Assembly (NCBI GenBank): GCA_011033025.1
Contig: WFMF01000193.1
Location: forward strand, 124,001 to 188,000
DNA: 64,000 nucleotides
Reading direction: 5' to 3'
DNA from: Beroe forskalii
Taxonomy: Eukaryota > Ctenophora > Nuda > Beroida > Beroidae
The notes under the pieces are model-generated. The model searched no databases. It had not been told where the DNA came from and worked only from the letters and a program-made list of their open reading frames with translations. Below are positions 12,104-21,600 of this stretch, one piece after another (the stretch's first letter is position 1; every line of letters begins with the position of its first letter). The translations under genes were made by a program, and so were the position numbers.

Positions 12104-14931
12104 CCTTACCAATATCGGAGGGGTTGAAGAGAATCTCAGGCACAGTGAAACCTACCAAAATCTGAAGGGTTGAAGAGAATCTCAGACACAGTGAAACCTA
12201 CCAATATCTGAAGGGTTGAAGAGTAAACCTACCAATATCTGAAGGGTTGAAGAGAATCTCAGGCACAGTGAAACCTACCAATATCTGAAGGGTTGAAGAG
12301 TAAACCTACCAATATCTGAAGGGTTGAAGAGTAAACCTACCAATATCTGAAGGGTTGAAGAGAATCTCAGGCACAGTGAAACCTACCAATATCGGAAGGG
12401 TTGAAGAGTAAACCTACCAATATCTGACGGGTTGAAGAGTAAACCTACCAATATCTGAAGGGTTGAAGAGAATCTCAGGCACAGTGAAACCTACCAATAT
12501 CTGAAGGGTTGAAGAGTAAACCTACCAATATCTGAAGGGTTGAAGAGAATCTCAGGCACAGTGAAACCTACCAATATCTGAAGGGTTGAAGAGTAAACCT
12601 ACCAATATCTGAAGGGTTGAAGAGTGAACCTACCAATATCTGAAGGGTTGAAGAGAATCTCAGGCACAGTGAAACCTACCAATATCGGAAGGGTTGAAGA
12701 GTAAACCTACCAATATCTGACGGGTTGAAGAGTAAACCTACCAATATCTGAAGGGTTGAAGAGAATCTTAGACACAGTGAAACCTACCAATATCTGAAGG
12801 GTTGAAGAGAATCTCAGGCACAGTAAACCTACCAATATCTGAAGGGTTGAAGAGTATCTCGGGCACAGTGAAACCTACCAATATCTGAAGGGTTGAAGAG
12901 TAAACCTACCAATATCTGAAGGGTTGAAGAGTATCTTAGACACAGTGAAACCTACCAATATCTGAAGGGTTGAAGAGTATCTCGGGCACAGTAAACCTAC
13001 CAATATCTGAAGGGTTAAAGAGAATCTCAGGCACAGTAAACCTACCAATATCTGAAGGGTTGAAGAGTATCTCAGGCACAGTGAACCTACCAATATCTGA
13101 AGGGTTGAAGAGTATCTTAGACACAGTGAAACCTACCAATATCTGAAGGGTTGAAGAGAATCTCAGACACAGTGAACCTACCAATATCTGAAGGGTTGAA
13201 GAGAATCTCAGGCACAGTGAAACCTACCAATATCTGAAGGGTTGAAGAGTAAACCTACCAATATCTGAAGGGTTGAAGAGTAAACCTACCAATATCTGAA
13301 GGGTTGAAGAGAATCTCAGGCACAGTGAAACCTACCAATATCTGAAGGGTTGAAGAGTATCTTAGACACAGTGAACCTACCAATATCTGACGGGTTGAAG
13401 AGTAAACCTACCAATATCTGAAGGGTTGAAGAGTAAACTTACAAATATCTGAAGGGTTGAAGAGAATCTCAGGCACAGTGAAACCTACCAATATCGGAAG
13501 GGTTGAAGAGAATCTCAGGCACAGTGAAACCTACCAATATCGGAGGGGTTGAAGAGAATCTCGAACACAGTGAAACCTACCAATATCTGACGGGTTGAAG
13601 AGTAAACCTACCAATATCTGAAGGGTTGAAGAGTAAACTTACAAATATCTGAAGGGTTGAAGAGTATCTCAGGCACAGTGAAACCTACCAATATCGGAAG
13701 GGTTGAAGAGTAAACCTACCAATATCTGACGGGTTGAAGAGTAAACCTACCAATATCTGAAGGGTTGAAGAGTATCTCAGGCACAGTGAAACCTACCAAT
13801 ATCTGAAGGGTTGAAGAGTAAACCTACCAATATCTGAAGGGTTGAAGAGTATCTCAGGCACAGTGAAACCTACCAATATCTGACGGGTTGAAGAGTAAAC
13901 CTACCAATATCTGAAGGGTTGAAGAGTAAACTTACAAATATCTGAAGGGTTGAAGAGAATCTCAGGCACAGTGAAACCTACCAATATCGGAAGGGTTGAA
14001 GAGAATCTCAGGCACAGTGAAACCTACCAATATCGGAGGGGTTGAAGAGAATCTCGAACACAGTGAAACCTACCAATATCGGAAGGGTTGAAGAGTAAAC
14101 CTACCAATATCTGAAGGGTTGAAGAGTAAACCTACCAATATCTGAAGGGTTGAAGAGTAAACTTACAAATATCTGAAGGGTTGAAGAGAATCTCAGACAC
14201 AGTGAACCTACCAATATCTGAAGGGTTGAAGAGAATCTCGGGCACAGTAAACCTACCAATATCTGAAGGGTTGAAGAGTAAACCTACCAATATCTGAAGG
14301 GTTGAAGAGTAGCTTACAAATATCTGAAGGGTTGAAGAGAATCTCAGGCACAGTGAAACCTACCAATATCGGAAGGGTTGAAGAGAATCTCAGGCACAGT
14401 GAAACCTACCAATATCGGAGGGGTTGAAGAGAATCTCGAACACAGTGAAACCTACCAATATCGGAAGGGTTGAAGAGTAAACCTACCAATATCTGAAGGG
14501 TTGAAGAGTAAACCTACCAATATCTGAAGGGTTGAAGAGTAAACTTACAAATATCTGAAGGGTTGAAGAGAATCTCAGGCACAGTGAAACCTACCAATAT
14601 CGGAAGGGTTGAAGAGAATCTCAGGCACAGTGAAACCTACCAATATCGGAGGGGTTGAAGAGAATCTCGAACACAGTGAAACCTACCAATATCGGAAGGG
14701 TTGAAGAGTAAACCTACCAATATCTGACGGGTTGAAGAGTAAACTTACCAATATCAGAAGGGTTGAAGAGAATCTCAGGCACAGTGAAACCTACCAATAT
14801 CTGAAGGGTTGAAGAGGATCTCAGGCACAGTGAAACCTACCAATATCTGAAGGGTTGAAGAGTATCTCAGTCACAGTGAAACCTACCAATATCTGAAGGG
14901 TTGAAGAGTATCTCGGGCACAGTGAAACCTA
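12104..14931 (-). repeat. Exon-derived minisatellite, distal block
   Basis: Units read CCTACCAATATCTGAAGG plus GTTGAAGAG plus a tail. There are two length classes: 45/46 bp with the tail AATCTCAGGCACAGTGAAA, and about 31 bp with the tail TAAA. On the minus strand each long unit encodes FTVPEILFNPSDIGR, the end of ACTR6 exon 6, followed by its splice donor (ATTG|GTAGG). Both blocks together hold on the order of 100 units. Higher-order units are visible: the variants CTTACAAATATC, CGGAGGGGTTG and CTCGAACACAG recur together near 13440-13575, 13930-14065, 14310-14445 and 14545-14680. Confidence 0.95.
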
Positions 14932-15864
14932 CCCAGTGGAATAATTTTTATAAGTGGCTGGGAATGGGGATTTCGCGGGAAAAACGGCTTTTTTTCTGTC
15001 TAGCGGCGTGTCTAAGACTACTTCAGTCATGATTTCATTCTCGATAGCGTTGAATTACATGTCTTCACTAGGCAACATGAGACGATGACGTTACGAAATA
15101 ACAGATACAAATGGAATAATGTGAAATCACTTTCTTTTCACTACATGCGCCGCGCATTAGTATGTATCAGGCAAAGATGGAAGTTCTGCGGAGGTTACTT
15201 CGTATGCAAAGCAAGTAATGTTATTAGTGAGTGTGTTTGCGCGTCAGCGCGCAACACTACTCAATCCATTAAATTAAGCTTGGAACTCGGGCGATATAAC
15301 GCAAAGAGCTGCACATTCATTATAATTTATACTATCATGGAGTCATAAAGTAGCAAAAATGCCTTTTGCGTCATAAGGATTTCACTATCCAAACAGGGAC
15401 CTCGAAGTCAACATTGCTAAGTACATTATTTCGAAACATATTGAGCCATATGGCTGATAAGGTTCCCACATTCCAATGAATCACAAAAACACTGCTTCAC
15501 GACAAAAAGTTGATATAATGAGTTCCTGGATGTATAAACAAGCAATGGAATCCTTGCAGCCAGAGTCCCTGGCTACTTTTGGAGTCTGGCAGCTAGTTTG
15601 GGAATATTTTGGCTAGATTAGGATCCTGGTAGCTTTTTTAGGAATGAATGACGCGCGTTTTGTGCGCGTTAATTGGATTCTGACGCAGTTTGGAAATTGC
15701 TCCTTTATCAAAACTAGCGAGTTGAGACCATGATAATAATTGCGCGGCGTAAAATAGCCAAATAATATCAAGTTTCTGTCAACCTAAATGGGCTTTTTTG
15801 CTTCGATTTGGACAAATTTTGGCTGGGATTGTCGCTCCAACATTCCTCATATTATTCCACTGGG
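14932..15864. mobile_element. 933-bp non-autonomous DNA transposon inside the minisatellite
   Basis: Ends are perfect inverted repeats, CCCAGTGGAATAAT and ATTATTCCACTGGG. They are flanked by an 8-bp target duplication GAAACCTA (14924-14931 and 15865-15872), which is minisatellite sequence. An 8-bp duplication suggests a hAT-type element. No transposase ORF is present. Removing the element and one duplication restores a continuous repeat unit, so it landed after the array had already expanded. Confidence 0.85.
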
Positions 15865-16990
15865 GAAACCTACCAATATCTGAAGGGTTGAAGAGTATCT
15901 CAGGCACAGTAAACCTACCAATATCTGAAGGGTTGAAGAGAATCTCAGACACAGTGAAACCTACCAATATCTGAAGGGTTGAAGAGGATCTCAGGCACAG
16001 TGAAACCTACCAATATCTGAAGGGTTGAAGAGTAAACCTACCAATATCTGAAGGGTTGAAGAGTATCTTAGACACAGTGAAACCTACCAATATCTGAAGG
16101 GTTGAAGAGTATCTCAGGCACAGTGAAACCTACCAATATCTGAAGGGTTGAAGAGTAAACCTACCAATATCTGAAGGGTTGAAGAGTATCTTAGACACAG
16201 TGAAACCTACCAATATCTGAAGGGTTGAAGAGTATCTCAGGCACAGTAAACCTACCAATATCTGAAGGGTTGAAGAGTATCTCGGGCACAGTGAAACCTA
16301 CCAATATCTGAAGGGTTGAAGAGTAAACCTACCAATATCTGAAGGGTTGAAGAGTAAACTTACAAATATCTGAAGGGTTGAAGAGAATCTCAGGCACAGT
16401 GAAACCTACCAATATCTGAAGGGTTGAAGAGTAAACTTACAAATATCTGAAGGGTTGAATAGTATCTCAGGCACAGTAAACCTACCAATATCGGAAGGGT
16501 TAAAGAGTATCTCGGGCACAGTGAAACCTACCAATATCTGAAGGGTTGAAGAGTAAACCTACCAATATCAGAAGGGTTGAAGAGTATCTCGGGCACAGTG
16601 AAACCTACCAATATCTGAAGGGTTGAAGAGAATCTCAGGCACAGTGAAACCTACCAATATCTGAAGGGTTGAAGAGAATCTCAGGGACAGTGAACCTACC
16701 AATATCGGAGGGGTTGAAGAGAATCTCAGGCACAGTGAAACCTACCAATATCGGAGGGGTTGAAGAGTAAACCTACCAATATCTGAAGGGTTGAAGAGAA
16801 TCTCAGACACAGTGAACCTACCAATATCTGAAGGGTTGAAGAGTAAACCTACCAATATCTGAAGGGTTGAAGAGAATCTCAGGCACAGTGAAACCTACCA
16901 ATATCTGAAGGGTTGAAGAGTATCTCAGGCACAGTAAACCTACCAATATCTGAAGGGTTGAAGAGAATCTCGGGCACAGTAAACCTCTCC
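15865..16990 (-). repeat. Exon-derived minisatellite, block adjoining exon 6
   Basis: Same array as 12104-14931, separated from it by the element at 14932-15864. It merges at its right-hand end into the true exon 6 of the truncated ACTR6 copy, where the first unit is preceded by coding sequence for QTIRLSLER. Every unit retains a potential 5' splice site. Confidence 0.95.
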
Positions 16991-17159
16991 AGTGAGAGAC
17001 GTATGGTCTGGCCCTGGTCAGTAGGTTTCTTGTCTGAGTCAGGGTCGTCCCCGGGAAGCTTCACGTAGCCCCGGTGTATGCTCACGAAGTCTGGTAATAC
17101 GTACTCGCCTGACCGAGGGGAACTGATTAGTTACGTTATTAGTTACGTAAAATCCATGA

Positions 17160-17412
17160 ATCTTGATAGAAGAAAAAAGCACTGAAAAGGCACTTTAAAA
17201 TGACGTACAAAGCACTTTCAAATCACCTACAAAACACTTACCTACACTCTACAGTGTACTTACAGAGTACTTTCAGAGCACTTACGAAGGACTTTAAAAG
17301 CACTGACTAAGCACTTACAATGCACCTACAAAACACCCTAAGAGCACTTATGAAGCACTACCAAAAGCACTTAAAAAGCACTAACAAAGCACTTACAAAG
17401 CACTGAAGGATC
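17160..17412 (-). repeat. GTAAGTGCTTT minisatellite at the exon-5 donor (truncated copy)
   Basis: On the minus strand the end of exon 5, AGTGCTTT, is followed by GTAAGTGCTTT GTTAGTGCTTT and further degenerate 11-12 bp copies for about 250 bp. The unit is the splice donor GTAAGT plus the last exon bases CTTT, so the array is a string of donor-like sites. The complete gene has the same array at 20660-20850. Confidence 0.85.
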
Positions 17413-17477
17413 CTTTTTCTTGGCTAGATCCAGCTCCTCATTAAAACTGGTGGAAACAAAGCACACGTCCTCCTTAT

Positions 17478-18630
17478 GCTGCCATATTGTCATGACCCTG
17501 GGAGAGGTTCTAGTGTGAGGGGATAAAGATGGTTTTACTTTTATAGGTGTGCCTATTTCTACGGTAGGCAGGTACTAAATTATAAGTTAAGAAGTTATCA
17601 TTCAATTTTATCAACAAAAAGTGAATCTTGTCATGGAAGTTGGAATTGCGTTAATAAAAGCTGGGATATTTATAAGAGCTTATCGCCCTGTTAATTGATT
17701 TAGATAAGGATATGAATGAAATTGTTCCACTAAAGCAAATATTTCCAAAGTGTCTCAACGCTCATTCCCACACATTGCACAGTCATATGCCGCAATTTAC
17801 ACAAGGTATTATGCAATAAGTAGTCATAGCTTACTAAATTTTATACGGAAGGCTTCAGAAATGAATATATTCATAGAAAATATTAACAATGTAGTGAAAC
17901 GACTTGAAGATAAAACAATAAAGGAAATAAATATTTCATAAAATACTTTGTAAAATTCATGATAAATTATTCAAGAAAAGATTAATAATCATAAATAAAT
18001 GTACAGTACAATGCAAAGGAAAATAAAAATAAAGTCAGTTCAGTGCATTTCTGATTTAAAATTGACAAGGTTACCTACTGTTCAACATCATGAATTTATT
18101 ATTTTCGGGGAATCTGAACTGAGGAGGAACAAACTTAATAACAATAGATTTGGACAGATCATTCAATTATTCATCAATAGGTAATTAATTAAAATAATTG
18201 TCATTGCGTATTCATTTATTCATTTAGTTACCCCTTTATGCTCGAACTATCGAAATAAAAGAGCTTTCTGGGCTTCAAGAATCGGGAAAGGTTATGATCC
18301 ATCACCATAACAGATCACTTGATTGTGTGCAGATCACTCGACTGACGCAGGGCTCAATGAAGTCGCGCAATTATTGTGAACTTTCGATAGAATTAATATA
18401 GGAAGTTGATGCGCGACCTGTAGATTCGCGCGCCGTTTTTCCCTCAGATTGAGACGAATGATCATTGCGCGTCTTTATCGAGCCCTCCGCCAATTGAGCG
18501 ATGTAAAACTACACTGTGTTCTTTCATCCATCATTACAACAACATGAGACAGAAAACTTTATGCTGCGCCCGAAACCAGGCAATTCCACTTTAACCCGTG
18601 ATACTGACGTCACTCCACCGGGTGTTTCCA
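17478..18630 (-). promoter_or_regulatory. Duplicated huntingtin upstream region
   Basis: This matches 9142-10284 with scattered substitutions and indels, and includes the huntingtin ATG and its first two codons. It now lies between the last exon of complete ACTR6 and the truncated ACTR6 copy. It may still be a promoter, in which case its transcript would run into the truncated ACTR6 exons in the sense direction. No other gene is seen here. Confidence 0.6.
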
Positions 18631-21600
18631 TCATGAGACCCCTGATGAGACAGGTATAGAATCGTTTAGTTTCTTGGAGCAGATGTTAGCTCCATGTTCC
18701 TCGTAATCTGACTTGGAGACTCTGATGCTGGGGTAGACCGGCCAGCCGCTTAACAACTGACCTGGAACAGAAACAAGATTATACTCCAATTACTTAATTA
18801 ATTAATTAGTAATTTACAACTGACCTGGAACAGAAACAAGATTATAATCTAATTACTAAATTAGTAATACATGGGGTCAGGGGTGTCAGTGAACTTATGA
18901 AACCAACGTCCATGACCATTTTCCATTGATCAACTGCAAAGGGAACGATAAAGACGCATACTGTTTGTACATTCTTTATCGACCCTTTTTAATCAATCCG
19001 ACTTCACATCATAATCTTATTTAATAACATGCGTATCTTAAAATCTGTTTTATAGACACTAACCGCCTTTCCAAGCCTCCACAATGGGGTCCTCCGGTCG
19101 GTAAACGTTAACTGTAAACTCATCTGGGGCACACGACCTCACGTCTTTTATTATACGTTCCTGTATAAATACCATTAAAGTATAAAATATACTATCATGT
19201 TTTTGTACTATTAATAAGCTATTACAACAGAGGCCCAACAACAGTAGCAACCCTAACAAAAACAATCCTAACAACGAAAACAGCAACCCTAACAACAGCA
19301 ACCGTAGCAACAGCAACACTAACAAGAGTAACCCTAACAACAGCAACACTAACAACAGCATTCTACCTTGAAGTTCTGGAACTTAGAACTGCCCCCAGTG
19401 ATAACGATGTTGTTGAAGAGATGAGGCTGCATTGGCACAGGACACTGCTTGATGGCGTGCCCGATGGCTTCCGTCAGACCCATTTCAGTGATACCTGAGT
19501 GAGATGGAGATAATTTCAATGCCTGAGTGAAACGAGGATTATTATAAGGTATAAGGAATTACTGCCTCGTTCGATAAGTTTAGAACTGATACGCGCGGCG
19601 TTTTACGCCGCCCTTGGGTGTTTTTCTAATGCGCGTTGCATTGAAAGTACTCAGCGGGCTGTCACGCACAGCAAAAAAGCACCCAGGCGCGGCGGCGTAT
19701 TACGCCGCACCTCAAAAGGTCGAGCAACCTGGGATGAGCTGATACTAGAAGTTAATAGTGAAGTGTGAAGGCAATTTCATGCGATCGTGTTCACAGAAAG
19801 GATCGAGAAATACAAAAAGACTGCGATAAGTGTAAAAATAGAGCTTGAGTCGAGACATTCCTGATACTTATTGACGCGTTTCTGTAACTAAAATCCCGGT
19901 AAAAATATCTACTGTATACACCAGTACAACATAGCATTATTTTCCGATGCTCCAGGCATAGCTTAGTGAACTATAGTGAACTTAGTGAACTATAGTCGAA
20001 TTGCCGCATTCTTAGGACTTTGGGGGTTTGGACAAGAATATAACCAATTTAATGAATTTATAGTCAACACTGCTATCTTTAGACTCCATTGATAACGATA
20101 TTATACCGATAATTCACAGCTAATTAAAAGTTATTGATACGTAAAAATGGAGTGTGGCCTGTATGTGGGTAAGGTGTGGGTTTCATTACAGTACAACAGT
20201 GAGCCTATCAAGTCAATAAATATAAAACATGAATGAGTAAGGTAAACTACAGCATATTTGGGTAGGGCCCCATGAACCCCAAAAATGTAACCCTATTCAA
20301 TATCCATTTGAGGGGACACAAAAATAGGATAAAAAGTCGAGCTATTTGTGAACATTACCAATATCTGAAGGGTTGAAGAGAATCTCAGGGACAGTGAAAC
20401 CTACCAATATCTGAAGGGTTGAAGAGTATCTCGGGCACAGTAAACCTCTCCAGCGAGAGACGTATGGTCTGGCCCTGGTCTGCGGGTTTCTTGTCGGAGT
20501 CAGGGTCGTCCCCGGGAAGCTTCACGTAGCCCCGGTGTATGCTCACGAAGTCTGGTAATACGTACTCGCCTGACGGAGTGGAACTGATTGGTTACGTTAT
20601 TAGTTACGTGATAAGTTACGTTATTAGTTACGTAAAATCCATGAATCTTAATAATATAAAAAGCTCTGGAAAGGCACTTTAAAAGGACGCACAAAGCACT
20701 TTCAAATCATCTACAAAACACTTACCTACACTCTACAGTGTAGTTACAGAGTACTTACAAAGCACTTACGAAGGACTTACAAAGCACTTAAAAAGCACTG
20801 ACTAAGTAATTACAATGTACTTACAAAGCACTTTAAAAGCACTTACAAAGTACTGAAGGGTCCTTCTTCTTGGCTAGATCCAGCTCCTCATTAAAACTGG
20901 TGGAAACAAAGCACACGTCCTCCTTAATCAGGTTACAGGCGTACGTCTCCTCCAGGAGGTTGATTTGCCGGTAGGAGATCAGTTCTTTCAGGAGGTTACA
21001 CATGTGCTTCCCTGGAGGTAGTTAGAGTCAGAGGGGGGAGACGGACACGCAGCAAGTATAGAGTTCTGCTAGTGGAAGTGGTGTCAAGGATCTGAAAGTG
21101 CTGTCAAGGAAATGGACGTGCTGTCAATGAGTGGTAGAAGTGGTGTCAAAAAAGTGAGAGTGGTGTCAAGGAAGTGGAAGTGGTGTCAAGGATGTGAAAG
21201 TGCTGTCAAGGTAATGGAAGTGGTGTCAAGGAAGTGGTAGCGCTGTCAAGGAAATGAAAATGGTGTCAAGTGAATGGAAGTGGTGTCAAGGATCAGGAAG
21301 TCCTGTCAAAGAAGTGTGCGTGGTGTCAAGGAAGTGGTGTACTGGTGTCAAGGATCTGATGGTACTGTCAAGGAAGTGTACGTGGTGTCAAGGAAGTGAA
21401 TGTGCTGTCAAGGAAGTGGAAATGGTGTCAAGGAAATGGTGTCAAGGAAATGGAAGTGGTGTCAAGGAAGTGAAAGTGCTGTCGAGGAGATGGGAGTGGT
21501 GCCAAGGAAGTGAAAGTGCTGTCAAGGAATTGGGAGTGCTGTCAAGGAAGTGGAAGTGCTGTCAAGGAATTGGGAGTGCTGTCAAGGAAGAGGTAGTGGT

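Larger units (their letters stand above)
10285..17476 (-). pseudogene. Truncated 3' copy of ACTR6 (part of exon 5 and exons 6-9)
   Basis: Exon equivalents, in transcript order: partial exon 5 (about 17411-17476), exon 6 (16944-17108), exon 7 (11147-11274), exon 8 (10793-10889) and exon 9 (10285-10415). Exon 6 to 9 sizes and phases equal those of the complete gene, and splice sites are kept. Encoded phrases include EYVLPDF, FTVPEILFNPSDIG, ITEMGLTEAIGHAI and ERIIKDVRSCAPDEFTVNVY. The intron between exons 6 and 7 is swollen to 5.7 kb by a minisatellite. Exons 1-4 and the start of exon 5 are missing; upstream is a duplicated huntingtin 5' region. The huntingtin ATG at the junction reads ATG GCA GCA TAA, so a simple fusion protein is not made from that start. 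It could still be transcribed, or serve as alternative 3' exons of ACTR6 by read-through. Confidence 0.85.
9142..17477. repeat. Tandem segmental duplication, unit 1 (expanded)
   Basis: The segment running from the first codons of huntingtin into the middle of ACTR6 exon 5 occurs twice in tandem. Unit 1 is 9142-17477; unit 2 starts at 17478 and matches as far as about 20925. The junction at about 17477 joins ACTR6 exon 5 sequence (ending CGTCCTCCTTA) to GCTGCCATATTGTCATG of the huntingtin start. Unit 1 is about 8.3 kb and unit 2 about 3.45 kb. The difference is almost entirely the minisatellite plus the 933-bp element inside unit 1. Confidence 0.9.
17478..20925. repeat. Tandem segmental duplication, unit 2 (compact)
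   Basis: This second copy repeats the huntingtin 5' flank and ACTR6 exons 9, 8, 7, 6 and part of 5 in the same order and orientation as unit 1. It flows without a break into the rest of ACTR6, so it is the arm used by the complete gene. It carries only two copies of the exon-6 minisatellite unit and looks closer to the ancestral state. Confidence 0.88.

Noticed and set aside
12104-16990. CRISPR-like or bacterial repeat array
   Set aside because: Units are contiguous with no unique spacers, and the setting is a spliced eukaryotic gene.
12875-17085. Minus-strand ORFs with repeated FTVPEILFNPSDIGR
   Set aside because: They are translations of the ACTR6 exon-6 minisatellite. Frame varies because units are 31, 45 or 46 bp, so no repeat protein is made.
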